Assembly (NCBI RefSeq): GCF_910592395.1
Contig: NC_088318.1
Coordinates: 7,564,349 to 7,628,348, forward strand
Direction of reading: 5' to 3'
Length of the DNA: 64,000 bases
Source of the DNA: Lineus longissimus
Lineage: Eukaryota; Nemertea; Pilidiophora; Heteronemertea; Lineidae
The notes below the pieces were generated by a model. The model searched no databases. It was not told where the DNA came from and saw only the letters and a program-made list of their open reading frames with translations. Position numbers and translations under genes: made by a program. Below, one piece after another: positions 22,066-32,794 of the stretch. The first letter of the stretch is position 1; the number at the start of each line of letters is the position of its first letter.

Positions 22066-23640
22066 AAAACAGCCAGGGGCCATTGTGCTCACTGTATTTC
22101 TATTTGGTTAGGAATTCATCCTGGTTAAGAAACATTGTACATGAATAGTATATAGGTCAAACCAAAGTCGGTATGTCATGTGATATATCGTTGCTTGGAG
22201 TACCTACCATACAATATCATCGAAAACAAGTCACGAGCGAGATATTTTTACTTATATCCATTCTAAGTTTTGGCCTCCTGGGGGCAAAGTCGAGAATCTC
22301 AGATCAGATCGAAATTAGGTGTCCGAAGTTACATAACGTAGGGAGTCATGTGTACCAAATTTCAAGTTCATAGCTTTAGCAGAAACGTGCCATAGTTACA
22401 CTCAAACAGCCAATTTAGGCCATTTGACCTATGTGACCTTGAAAATTAAGAAACATTGTACATGAATAGTATATAGGTCAAACCAAAGTCGGTATGTCAT
22501 GTGATATATCGTTGCTTGGAGTACCTACCATACAATATCATCGAAAACAAGTCACGAGCGAGATATTTTTACTTATATCCATTCTAAGTTTTGGCCTCCT
22601 GGGGGCAAAGTCGAGAATCTCAGATCAGATCGAAATTAGGTGTCCGAAGTTACATAACGTAGGGAGTCATGTGTACCAAATTTCAAGTTCATAGCTTTAG
22701 CAGAAACGTGCCATAGTTACACTCAAACAGCCAATTTAGGCCATTTGACCTATGTGACCTTGAAAATTAGGTCAAATCAAAACCTGAATGATATGTGATG
22801 TATCCTTGCCAGGATAACCTACCATAAAACTTTTTATTAAAAACGAGTCACTTACAAGAGAGATATCACACTTTTTAGGTTTCCATTTCTTGCCCCCTGG
22901 TGGCCAGGTCAAGAATCAGATAGGACTGAAATTCATCGTCAGAGGTCACCTGAGCTGGGGGGGGGGGGGGTCCTGTGTACAAAGTTTTAAGTTCATAGCC
23001 CTAGCGGTTGACCCCTCAGCTCCTGTACCGCCGTAGCCACCAGAGCCAGATCTCACTATATTCTCGTGTTTAAAACACCTGTCCTACGATATCCAAGCGT
23101 CCGAGAAGTAAACTAACACCACAGGGGCGATACTTAGAGTGTAATCTTCATAATAAAACTCGGGTAATACAGGGCTATAGCTAGTTGACGAGTCAGCCTC
23201 CTGACCCAATTCATGTATTAATGTACAGGAGACTGCCAGGTTGTGTTTTTGATCGATATTAGGTTGGATAATCGTACATTAGGAATTTGTTATTAGGTAG
23301 GAACTTCTTATAATTCTATTGTTTGCTACAGGGCCTTTTTATGAATTTTCACTAAATTGCTGAGAGGGTTAATGCTGTCGATACCAGGGGGTTAAAATGA
23401 AAAATTAATAATATCAAATTGTAGTTATGATTGTTAGCTTCAAAATAAATATCACATGTAGCACTTCATTTTCAACTTTTTGTATCTCTTTTGCCAAAAG
23501 TATATACACTACAGGAATACCTGGAAATCTTCAGGGAGATGCTGGAAAATTTTTGTAGACCCATAGGAGCTCAAGGGTTAAGAAACGTGCCACTTTTTGA
23601 AACAGGATATGTACGATGACGACGACGACGGACGACGGAC
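22066..23640 (+). mobile_element. Family-1 Helentron-like repeat with tandem modules
   Basis: The left end is gccaggggccattgtgctcac at 22072. Modules follow, including a 321-bp unit present twice, then a poly-G run near 22955 and a GACGAC tract at 23618-23640. The right side is atypical: gtatagactccccagtcat replaces the usual terminal hairpin, so the end may be decayed. The interior 23000-23580 differs from other copies and may be an insertion. Confidence 0.6.
22125..22766 (+). repeat. 321-bp tandem duplication inside family-1 repeat
   Basis: Bases 22125-22445 and 22446-22766 match with no difference seen, including two identical 66-codon chance frames. Each unit is one family-1 module. The lack of differences suggests a very recent duplication or an assembly duplicate. 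Confidence 0.9.
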
Positions 23641-23654
23641 ACTGCAAGTTGTAT

Positions 23655-23945
23655 AGACTCCCCAGTCATCATAAAGTTAACATATGGAGGAGTTTTGAAA
23701 AACTGGCTCCAGCTATTTGTAGAGGATGTAATTCTGAATCGAATTATACCACTGTCATGCGCAACATACTTTTATTTTTCAAAAATTCAAACTGTCCCAG
23801 CGCATTGCAACATAAAGTGTTAACGATGACACCAGTATAATTCGATGCAGAATCATACCCTTCACAAAGGGGTGCCAGTTTTTCATAACTCTTCTGTATG
23901 TTAATTTTATGATAATTTTTTTGACAAGTCTTTTTTCTGATACAC
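23655..23945. repeat. Imperfect foldback repeat
   Basis: Bases around 23675-23760 and 23835-23905 are inverted copies: aaaaactgg and cgaattatac occur on each arm. As a result both strands carry a short frame with related residues (EKLAP, then SNYT). This is a consequence of the palindrome rather than evidence of two genes. No target duplication was identified. Confidence 0.65.
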
Positions 23946-24056
23946 CCTTCTATCATCATACCACATTATTATTACCGTGTACAGCTCCCAGCCACTCAGA
24001 ATTCACACCGGTAAACCTCTCCATTGCATCACTGCTAGCGTGCACATTAAATGTAG

Positions 24057-24099
24057 GAAAGGAGTAGCATCCATAAATTTTATGGATGCTACTCCTTTC
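24057..24099. repeat. 43-nt near-perfect palindrome
   Basis: The arms are 24057-24077 and 24079-24099, 21 bp each, perfectly complementary around a single central base. The left arm starts gaaaggagtagcatccataa. No terminal repeats or T tract suggest a terminator function. Confidence 0.85.
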
Positions 24100-24299
24100 T
24101 CGTTGAAATATTCATCACCATGTTTCTGCGATTTTTGATGCAAAAGTGTCCATTTAACTTATCTTCGGCACAGGAATGGGCTCATATAATAGATGATTGT
24201 TTTCCTTCAACTTTCTGAGATTTAAGTGGTATTTGGGAACTTAACAAATGCCATTGAATTGGAATTGATACCTCGGTTTGTCATTTAACACATAAAATC

Positions 24300-24560
24300 A
24301 ATCATTGGCCAAAAGTTCATTGTATAATCTCAATCAGGCAGATGACTTCTATCTCATCTATAACTCCTGGTTTAGACGGAGTTAGGCATAAATTTGATAG
24401 GCCAAAAGTTCATTGCATAATCTCAATCAAGCGATGACTTCTATCTCATCTATTAATCACAACTATGTGAGAATGCTATCAAATTGAATTCATTACCAGT
24501 CGATTTTTGTTCTTACAACTTCTGGTTTAGACGGAGTAAGGCATAAATTTGATAGGCCCG
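24300..24560 (+). repeat. Partial tandem duplication
   Basis: The phrase ggccaaaagttcattg followed by an aatctcaatca block occurs at about 24307 and 24401. The phrase ctggtttagacggagt followed by aggcataaatttgatagg occurs at about 24366 and 24521. The order suggests an overlapping local duplication. No gene is present. Confidence 0.6.
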
Positions 24561-25222
24561 TCATTAAACCCTTTGGTAAACGCGCGTCTGATCCTGCACA
24601 GGGAATTTCTTCACGTGCTTCTTAAGGGGAATTCCTGTTACCTTTCGTCTAATCAGCATTGAGAAATATGACGACATGACCTCAAATTGTTGTAGTTCAT
24701 TGCTGAATCCCGTTGACATTAATCGTGATGTTCACCGGGACTCCGACAACGTGATCTGGCCTGATCTATTTTCGGTCACAGAGAATACCTTCTCGAGAGC
24801 ATAATAAACAGGGGTCGAAAAATCGGTTTGTCCGACGCCTGGGACTAGCCATTTTCTAACTTGGGCAGGAAGTGCATAAAATCTTTGAGCAACAAGCCCG
24901 ACGGACTAGTGCCTACCTTGGCAGCCTGACCACCTCTAGTTGTAGGTTATAATCCATAATACACCATTCCATTCACCCCAAGATAATTGTTCGAATCCCG
25001 GCAAAAATCCCCGCTAACTCTCACCACTCAGGCAACTCAACCATGCATTCTGTCTAGAGTAATACATTGTATACATGACTGGCTCTGATTGGATGTATGG
25101 GTGGCGCTTACTCCTGATGCTAGCACTCCCGCCGAATGCACTATGATAGATCGTGTGTGTACATGGGGATGTTTCACTGCTGGAATAACAGCCAATTGAT
25201 TCCAATAAATAAATTAGGGGCC
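24561..25222. other. Intron sequence, no gene seen
   Basis: A B-box-like ttgttcgaatcccggc lies near 24989, which could mark a decayed SINE, but no A box pairs with it convincingly. Nothing else was recognised up to the Harbinger element. Confidence 0.4.
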
Positions 25223-25597
25223 ATAGGCTGAAGTTACATAGACCTCACGTTTCATCGACTCACGACTCATTTGTCACTTGTCATTCGTGACCTGATGAAT
25301 GGACATTGGAAAACCTATTGACCTGTTCTCATTGAAATGAATTTTGTAAGTTTTGCCCGCATTCGTTGTCATTTATTTCATGTCATTTCACGATTGAGGC
25401 GATGAATGGACATGTTCATTCTTTGTGAAATGAGCTAGCAAAGAAAGTGGACGTCCATGTGCATTTGTAGCGATATTGCCTTTGAAACTGTGAGTATAGC
25501 TACTTTTCGGCATTTTCATTAGTTTACACATTAATACAATAGCTAATTTCGATAACAAAAATGCAGCACTTTTATGTATATTTATTTTTTCAGAAAA

Positions 25598-27566
25598 ATG
25601 ATGGAAGGGATTTACAAAGAGAAACTGTGCACATTAGTACAAGAGAGACCTCTACTCTATATTCCCTATGAACCAGATTACAAGGATAAGGACCAGCGCC
25701 TGCAGACTTGGCAAGACCTAGATAAGAAGTTACCTCCCTACAAAGAAGGTGAGGAAAAGTCAATTATCATTTTCATCATCACTGATAGCTACATTTCTGA
25801 AGACATGTTGATCCTGCCACTCAACACTTCCATCTGGGTCATTAAAAAAGTCGGTGATTCTGTCTCTGACGGCCATAGCTTCTTCACCTGTCCTACCACC
25901 ACGCTGATGTCGTGCAAGTGGTAACATACCGTCTCCTTTGGGTCGATCATCAGTCTCATACTGCACCGTTGAAGTGTGGTCTGTCATGTGGTCATCTCTT
26001 CTCCTGATGAAGTTGTGCAGAACAGTGGCCGTGTTTGTCACGGTCACTGCCTTGTTTGGCTGGAGACGCATGGGACGTTGAAATATTTCGAATTTTCGCG
26101 CCAGGATGCCTAAAGTACATTCTACTGTACGACGGGCTCTAGAATGCCTGTAGTTATATATACGCCTGTGGTGATCAAGCGTCCTGGCTGCAAACGGACG
26201 CATCAAATAGGATTTTAAAGGGAACGCCTCATCACCAACTATTACATAGGGGATATAGTGGTCGGATGTACTGACTATGACATTATCTTCGGGAATATTC
26301 AACCGATTCTCCTGCAAGAGTTGAGAAATCTGGGATGCCTGGTAGACGCCAGCATCAGATACCCGTCCGTATTGTCCACAGTCGACGATTGTGAAACAGG
26401 AGTCTGCATCACTAAATGCCATGAGGACAATGCTGGGGAATCCCTTGTAATTGTAGTACATTGAACCACTATTGGAGGGGTTCACCAGAGCAATATGCTT
26501 GCCATCAATGGCGAAAGGATAGTCCCACAAACAGCGAAAGGATAGTCCCACAAACTGCCAAATCGTTCTGCCATACTTATCCATTGTTGCTCTGTTGGTT
26601 TGGGTAGCTCGACGGGCTGCAGCACTTTCCAAAGAACTTCACAGGTCGCCAGAACATGTTTCCCAATCGATGCTCTCGACATATGGAATGGGACACACAT
26701 AGAGGCAAAGGACCCACCAGTAGCTAAATGCCTGCAAAGAAAAACAGAAATCCGAGATTTATGGCAATGTCTAATGATAAGTCAATATTTTTTCAGGTAT
26801 AATGGCCAAGGAAACTTGGGACAATCTCGCAAGAGGATTATCCAACGTCATCAACAGACGGAAAAACAGGAAGTCGGGTAGTGGGGCATCAAATGAAAAC
26901 AAACAGCCATGGAAGTTTGAAAAAGCGATGAGCTTTCTCACTGCCGTAAAAACTAAACGAACAACGGTAAATAGTTTTCCTACTGAATCGGAAGGTGTGA
27001 CAGAAGTACTAACAGATGGTGAAGAAGAATCGATTATATCACAGGCAGCACATGACGCTGGAGTTGATGGCTTCGAAGATACTGACATCGACAAAGAACG
27101 TGCCACCAGCACCAATCCTGATCATACACTCAGTCAGATGAATAACGCTAGCAAGCCTACCGAAAAACGCAAATCCAAGAAGAGAAAATGTGATGCTGAT
27201 GACGACTGTACGCCTGCGCTCATGAAAGTGATGCAGGAGCGCATTGCAGAAAACAAGGAATCATCTAGACTTAAGTTTTTCAAGTCGTTGATGCCAAGGG
27301 TAGACTCCTTCACAGAAGACCAGGTCCTTGAATTTCAGATTGATATTTTGAATGATTTGAAAAAGCAAGCAAACATAGACCAACTACGCTCTGATCAAAG
27401 CATAGCCAGCACGCCCCTATCTTGGTCTTCATCCAGTGTACCATATAGGCACGAAGTATTGCATCCAACTCCCCACTTTGGCGCTTTGCCAGGTACTAGT
27501 AATTATCCTGGACCATCTCAGCTGTATCGTAAATATTCAGGCAATTTTGATTTGGAAACACAATAA
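25598..27566 (+). CDS. Harbinger MADF-BESS DNA-binding protein (2 coding exons)
   Basis: The coding exons are 25598-25748 and 26797-27566. The first ends at a GTGAGG donor in phase 1, and the second follows a tattttttcag acceptor and restores the frame as glycine. A likely 5' noncoding exon ends at 25489 (GTGAGT donor), with an acceptor just before 25594. The start is ATGATGGAAGGG. The N-terminal MADF fold is split by the intron: LVQERPLLYIPYEPDY and a TWQDLDKKL segment in exon 1, then WDNLARGL, KSGSGA and a KFEKAMSFL segment in exon 2. After an acidic linker and a basic KRKSKKRK stretch, a BESS-like segment (FFKSLMPRV through LEFQIDILNDL) lies near the end. Total about 306 residues. In PIF/Harbinger elements the second protein binds DNA and helps the transposase reach the nucleus and the ends. 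MADF versions are known from insect PIF elements and their domesticated relatives. The frame is intact. Confidence 0.85.
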
Positions 27567-27923
27567 ACAGTTCATATAGCATAGTTGCAAGTGTTTTTTT
27601 TCAATTTCTTACCTTAGCGTGAGAACAAGCTTCTCCTCCCCAGATATCGGGTTTCGCCAATTTGAGCCAGTTGGCTGCAATTGATCCAGAACCAACCTCT
27701 TCAAGGTCGCATAGGTTTGGTGTGACATCCTCAGATAGTTAAAAAATAACAGGTTATCAGGATGGTCCATGAGATAGCGAAAGGACGTGTGACATTCTCC
27801 CAACACGTTGCGCTGCATAAAATGGTCTCTGCACCACATTGTTCTCGTCTGTCGCCTCCACTTTCGTTTTCTATTCTCCATCAGGAGCAGCATGGCTGTC
27901 ATCTCTTCTTCTTCTGAGTCCAT
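25760..27923 (-). pseudogene. Harbinger DDE transposase, frameshifted by 23-bp duplication
   Basis: Minus-strand gene with exon 1 at 27613-27923 (ATG at 27923, donor GTAAGAA, phase 2) and exon 2 at 25760-26731 (acceptor tttctttgcag). Exon 1 has a basic RKRKWRRQTRTMW segment, and across the junction the peptide reads LTLR then HLATGGSFAS, the classic N-terminal helix motif of Harbinger transposases. The DDE_Tnp_4 core shows AIDGKH, a DCGQYGRVSDAGVY segment, GDEAFPL and RRTVECTLG. The last glutamate follows the GD aspartate by about 36 residues, as expected for this superfamily. The expected length is about 415-425 residues. A 23-bp tandem duplication at 26511-26555 shifts the frame directly before AIDGKH. 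All other parts remain open, so the break is recent. Confidence 0.87.
26511..26555. repeat. 23-bp tandem duplication breaking the transposase
   Basis: The unit gcgaaaggatagtcccacaa plus aca (26511-26533) is repeated at once at 26534-26555. Because 23 is not a multiple of three, the minus-strand frame changes here. Each copy encodes WDYPFA in one of the two frames. Confidence 0.92.
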
Positions 27924-28541
27924 GTGTGTCGCCGAGAAAATCCAAGTGACAAATGAACGAGTGAAAAGTGATCTGTATGTAAACCGCCGCAGTCACTCGT
28001 GACAAATGAGGAGAGACACGTGAAAATGAGCCGCGAGTCGATGAAAAATGTGTCGTGAGTAGCTCATTCCTATGTAACATCAGCCTTAGGGAATCTCTGT
28101 TGAATCACCTGAATTTGTCGTCTGCTAGCTTGGCTCGGGCTTATGGCCTAGTGCAGTCTGCCTTTAAGCTAGTCCTGGGCCAGTAGGGCAAATTTGGAAT
28201 TTTCAACACCTGATCAAAGTCATCAAAACAATAGTAATACAAATTTCAGATGAAACCACAAATAAATACGCTTCTTGCTATACTTATTTTCCACCCAACC
28301 AATCCTGAAAGTTTGATGGCGATACACATCACAGTTTTTCAGTTATTCTGCGGACAAGCCCATTCCAGTGGTTAAGCCGGAGAAACATTCGACAGTCGGT
28401 GAAAACAAGGAAGTCTGCTGACTTGCATGGTGTGCAGTATTAATCATGACTAATAAGGTAGATTTTGCATATTTGGGAGACCTTCGAAGGAGAAGAGAGT
28501 AAGCTATGCATCAAGTTTGTATACGAAGAAGCTGCTCTTAC

Positions 28542-28734
28542 CATCGTAGACGAATTCCTCGTCATATGCTTGCACTGTCATGATGTTGTCCAATAGTCCA
28601 TGATCAAAACCAGGAGTATTTACATAGTACAAGTCATACACATAACTCCCTACAGTTGTCTGCGAAACCTTTTCTCGGATCATTGGAGTATTGTTACACA
28701 TAACGGTTTGAGAATCTGCAGCTGCTGAAGTAAC
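28542..28734 (-). CDS. SLC7A6OS: SLC7A6OS/Iwr1 internal exon
   Basis: A 193-nt minus-strand exon between an acceptor (tctcattcag) and a GTAAGAG donor, entering in phase 0 and leaving in phase 1. It translates to SQTVMCNNTPMIREKV, then YVYDLYYVNTPG and LDNIMTVQAYDEEFVYD. This is the core of the Iwr1 domain: the CN-(P)-ILRE(K/R) segment, VYD-YY, and a hydrophobic I-V-P/A-Y block. Spliced to 18899-19036 it gives the full domain in the right order. The protein acts in nuclear import of RNA polymerase II. The 5' exons with the basic N-terminus were not found in the window and must be further right. The intron to the next exon is 9.5 kb and filled with mobile elements. Confidence 0.82.
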
Positions 28735-29526
28735 CTGAATGAGAACAAGCAACACGGTGAGCACACAAGTACAGTCCTTCCGGAAAGTTTTTTTTTATAT
28801 CACAGAGATAGAATAAGATAATTGAATGCGGTTTTCAGCAGAGAATGGTATAGTTGGTCATGTGTCTGTTGTATTTGGACCCAGCTAATCCTGTCTCTTC
28901 ATTATGTAATAGGCATTTTTAAAAATGTCAAAAACGTTACCTTTTTATTTCATTTATTTGCGTTCTTTTTCACAATGTATGGGTGAACTATGATGCAACA
29001 AGGATTTTTTTGCTTTCATTACTAGAAAATTCCTGCTAAATTCTTTCATTATGAAGATCAGTTTTAGTTCACTACAGGCGATTGTTTTTTCCAGACGGCT
29101 GGTGACCTTTGAGAACACCCGTCATAGTCAGCAATGCAGTCAATCAGGGTCTTTATGGCCAACTCAGCTCATACATGATTGATTGGGGTTCTTTATCAAA
29201 GGTTATGGAAGAGATTAAAAAAATAACATAAAAATATTAAACAAAAATGTGCATTTGTCATGACTATCTAACACACTCTATGGAATTGCAAGTGCCAAAA
29301 AATTATGGTCATAAAAAACAGTTCATGGGCTCATTTGAATTTTTGAAAAGGCACATGAAAGAAAACTAGAGGCCTGGTGGCCTCAATAGCTATGCTGGCG
29401 GAAATTGAATAGCAAGGAATGAGATGAATGAATAGAGAATGGAACAAGTAGTATATGCATGTAGCAAAACGTAGGTTTATGGTAGATAGGGAGATGTGGA
29501 CAGAGCAGATGGAATTAAGCTTAGAA
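28735..29526. other. Intron sequence, no gene seen
   Basis: AT-rich sequence upstream of the Iwr1 exon on the minus strand. No further exon with plausible splice sites was recognised. Confidence 0.4.
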
Positions 29527-30223
29527 TGAAATGGTCCAGGGACCATGTGCTCACCTGTGTCGAAGGGGAGGCTATGGAGTCAGTGATTCTGACATTGGTA
29601 AAGCTGTATATATCATTTTATGGTCAGACCAGCAATTGTCAATGACCCCTGTATGGTGCACATGATGTGCATTTGTAAATACAAGGTCTAATTTGGTGTG
29701 GTAATCAGTTGTTGACCTTTGGCCCCCTAATGGCCAAACCGTAAATCGTATGACGCCACGATTCAGTCTCTGAGTAAAGGTCACCCAAGGGTATATATGT
29801 ACCAAGTTTGAGTTCAATAGCCTCAGCGGTTACAAAACGTGCCACCATTGACTAACAGCGGTGCCGTCGGCGAACTTTGACCTATCTTACCTTGAAAATT
29901 AGGTCAAATCAAAAACCCGGAGGAAATGTGATGTCCCATTAGTAGAAGTACCTACCATATTTTTTCCAAATTTTTCGGACCAGTAATAAGGGAGAAAACG
30001 CATTTCTTCATTTTTTACCTTTGGCCCCCTGGTGGCCAAACCGTGAAACATATGAGACCGCGTTTTGGTCTCTGAGTAGTGGTCACCAAGGGGTACATGT
30101 GTACTAAGTTTCAGTTCAGTGGCTTTAGCGGTAACAAAACGTGCCACCCATGTCTAACGACGACGGACGACGGACGACGACGGACGCTGCCTGATGGTAA
30201 AGGCTCACAGGTGAGCCAAAAAT
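29527..30223 (+). mobile_element. Family-1 Helentron-like repeat, complete short copy
   Basis: The left end aaatggtccagggaccatgt contains a hairpin and runs into gctcacctg. Two modules follow, with ggccccctaatggccaaacc near 29720 and a good CTCF-like site at 30021-30040. A GACGACGGACG tract lies at 30160-30188, and the right end is ggctcacaggtgagccaaaaa. It encodes no protein. Confidence 0.75.
30021..30040 (-). promoter_or_regulatory. CTCF-like motif in family-1 module
   Basis: The minus strand reads TTTGGCCACCAGGGGGCCAA. The 15-base TGGCCACCAGGGGGC core equals the vertebrate CTCF consensus core. The same site occurs at 36787-36806, 58521-58540 and about 58822-58840, always in the same place in the module. 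Binding in this organism is inferred, not shown. Confidence 0.45.
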
Positions 30224-30224
30224 G

Positions 30225-30389
30225 GGGCCAAATTCATAAAGGGCGTTTAGCTTAAAACAGCGTTTAACTACTGAATAGACAGATTTAGGTCCTTCATGTA
30301 AATCTTCACAGAATATGAATAGGCCCTGAAACTAATTTGGGAGAAGTTACACACGTCTAACCATTAAACGCCCTTTATGAATTTGGCCC
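30225..30389. mobile_element. 165-bp MITE
   Basis: The ends are gggccaaattcataaagggc and its complement, with inverted arms of about 25 bp. It abuts the family-1 repeat that ends at 30223. A target duplication is not clear. Confidence 0.7.
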
Positions 30390-30604
30390 GGCCCTAGGGT
30401 GGATGACAGTTGTGAAGGTTTTATTTAAACTGCAGTGAATGAAGTAGTTTTGGGTTCTTTTGTCACATCCGCCCTTCAATACCTTCAGTTTGATGACAAA
30501 CACGACTGCCTTTGCTCCAACTGTGTTTAAGCAGGTCAGGGCAAAACTGCTCTTTCAATACATTTAGTTTGATACCATTAACGTGACTGCCTTCCTCCAA
30601 CTTC

Positions 30605-31075
30605 CCACAAGGCTACACAATGCAGTCTCTTGATTGTGACATGAGGTATGATGCCGTCTCTTATATTAATCGGGCTACAATGCGGTCTCTTACTTGATTG
30701 TGACATGCCGTCTTTTACATCACCCTCTTTTCTTATATCAATCGAGCTACAATGAAGTCCGACTTGATTGTGACATCAGCATGATGCCGTCTCTTACATC
30801 ACCCTCTTCTCTTATATCGATCTGGCTACAACATGGTCACTTACTCGACTGTGACATCACCCTCTTCTCTCATATCATTCAGGCTACAACGCGGTCTCTT
30901 ACTTGATTGTAACATGAGGCATAACGACGTCTCTTACATCACCCTCTTAGCTTATATCTATCAGGCTTCAATGCAGGCTCCCTTACTTGATTGTGACAAC
31001 TGGCTATGCAGTCTCTTACATCGCCCTCTTCATCGGGCAACAATGCCGACTCTTGCCTGAATGTGAATAAGCCAA
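30605..31075 (+). repeat. Degenerate minisatellite, ~57-82 bp units
   Basis: Units share ggctacaatgcggtctctta followed by cttgattgtgacat and catcaccctcttctcttata. Copies of the ggctacaa motif lie near 30673, 30751, 30826, 30883 and 30962. Open frames crossing it are by-products. Confidence 0.75.
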
Positions 31076-32006
31076 ATCTTGACCAGCTTGGCTCTAATGG
31101 TCCATAATTAATGTCACTAGGTAAGTATATCAGCTGAAAGGTACCTTCAAAACCGCCAGTTTGATATTAACACAGATTGTCCTTTGTCAACTCATAGTAT
31201 TTATTGTTGCTGGTGGTCTGTTAGTGCGGTTCCCGCAACCACCCAATTGTTTTAGTCTTACCTTTCACGAATTGGCTCCATGGTCAAGGCATGAATCTAG
31301 TTGTTCTTCGCCGGGCGATGAAAATCACCTTTCTTTAGTCCGTCATCTACATATGTGCACGCACGAAGCCTACAAGCCAAGCACTGAGACAAACCGACCG
31401 CCTCGGGACTGTGGTTTTATTTGAAGAGCGGAGTTAGAGGGGAAGCATGCAATGGTTAGGATAACTGCAGAATTAGGCCTACAACCTGTAAAGAGAAAAT
31501 GTCAGAAGAGAACCAATGTCAGAGTAACCTTATGGGCCCTGATTAGTCATGATGACCCCAAAGACTACCAGTTGTCAGAAATCCTCATTAAAAATTGGCG
31601 CATCTTACCCACTGCATATTGCCTCAACCTTGACTAACAGTAACCCGGCATCAGCTCTGCCGACTGTTGGAGTGCACTAAATTAATGATTAGCTCCACTT
31701 GGGGGTAGTATACACGTAGGACTATAAATCCATGAAAGCTCCACCCAGCTCAGACTAGGTCCAGCAGCCTACCAACTGAGTACCGATATTTACATAGCAA
31801 TATTGAGTCACCACATGTGGACAGTTGCGTGAGTACACTAGAGCTTGCACTTTACATATGAATCTGCCAGAGTGCCAGACTACGATAGTAGTCCGGACAC
31901 CTTTCCAGGGGGGAGGGAGGACATTTTCCATTTCTTTGCTGGCTATTGTGATGATGCAGTTAAGTTACTGCTAAAGAGATACAGGAAAAAGACCGCCTAT
32001 CAAAAC
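31076..32006. other. No gene seen
   Basis: A string gagtacactagagcttgc at about 31832 recurs with few changes at about 43808, so part of this region is an unclassified repeat. No coding exon was recognised. Confidence 0.4.
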
Positions 32007-32765
32007 AAAATGAAATGGCCAGGGCCATTGTGCTCACCTCATGTGGAGGAAAGATGGATAAAGATCATGGTATTGTGTAATGTAGTGTTAGGTTTGATGT
32101 AGGTCCAAGCAATTACAATTTCCCCAAAATGGCCAATTTACAGTACATTCGACCTCTGTGACCTTGAAAAGTAGGTCAAATCAAAGAAGACCCCGGGTGA
32201 CACATTGAATGGTTGTTAGAATTAGATGTACCTATGATATAAAATTGGTGCCAATCGGGCAAGTAATTACTAAGAATAATGGCATTTTGAAGAATTTAGG
32301 ATTTGGCCCCCTCCCTGGAGGCCAAACGGCAAATCAGATCGCACCAAACTTCAGTACCTGAGATCACCTGACCAAGGGGTACATGTGTACTTAATTTGTG
32401 ATCAATAGTCATTGCAGTTAAGAAACGTGCCATAGTTACGGCCTGACGGCCAATTTACGCCATTTGACCTCTGTGACCTTGACAAGAAGGTCAAATTAAA
32501 AACCTGTGTGACATATACTGTATGGCGGTTAGATGTACCCATGATATCAAATTGGTGGCAATCGGGCAAGAAGTTAAGGAATAATCACATTTTTAAGGTT
32601 TTTGGATTTTGCCCCCTGGTGGTCAAGTGGTGAATCATATTGGACCAAACTTCGGTCCCTGAGATCACCTGACTAAGGGGTAAATGTGTAATAAATTTGG
32701 GATCAATAGTCAGTGCAGTTTAGAAACGTGCCATCGTTACATCCTAACAGCCAATTTACACCATT

Positions 32766-32794
32766 TGACCTCTGTGACCTTGAAAAGTAGGTCA
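32766..32794. promoter_or_regulatory. Nuclear-receptor half-site array (DR3 plus ER8)
   Basis: TGACCT-ctg-TGACCT is a direct repeat with 3-bp spacing, and TGACCT-tgaaaagt-AGGTCA is an everted repeat with 8-bp spacing. The minus strand also reads TCAAGGTCA, the extended half-site of ERR and SF-1 type receptors. The spacing is kept in copies at 22746, 32465, 36644, 49681 and 49981, and at others with one half-site decayed. Receptor binding is inferred from motif only. Confidence 0.45.

Larger units (their letters stand above)
25226..28085. mobile_element. PIF/Harbinger element with interleaved two-gene layout
   Basis: Terminal inverted repeats start ggctgaagttacatag at 25226 and end as the complement of ggctgatgttacatag at 28085, with further weaker matching inward (actcacgac, catcgactc). 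Flanks are ATA and TTA, an imperfect 3-bp duplication of the type used by the superfamily. The element is 2.86 kb and encodes both canonical proteins: a DDE transposase on the minus strand and a MADF-BESS protein on the plus strand. It sits in the 9.5-kb intron of SLC7A6OS. A 23-bp duplication in the transposase suggests this copy is no longer autonomous. Confidence 0.88.

Noticed and set aside
22173-22694. Two identical 66-codon frames
   Set aside because: They are the same position in a duplicated family-1 module. Other module copies do not keep the frame.
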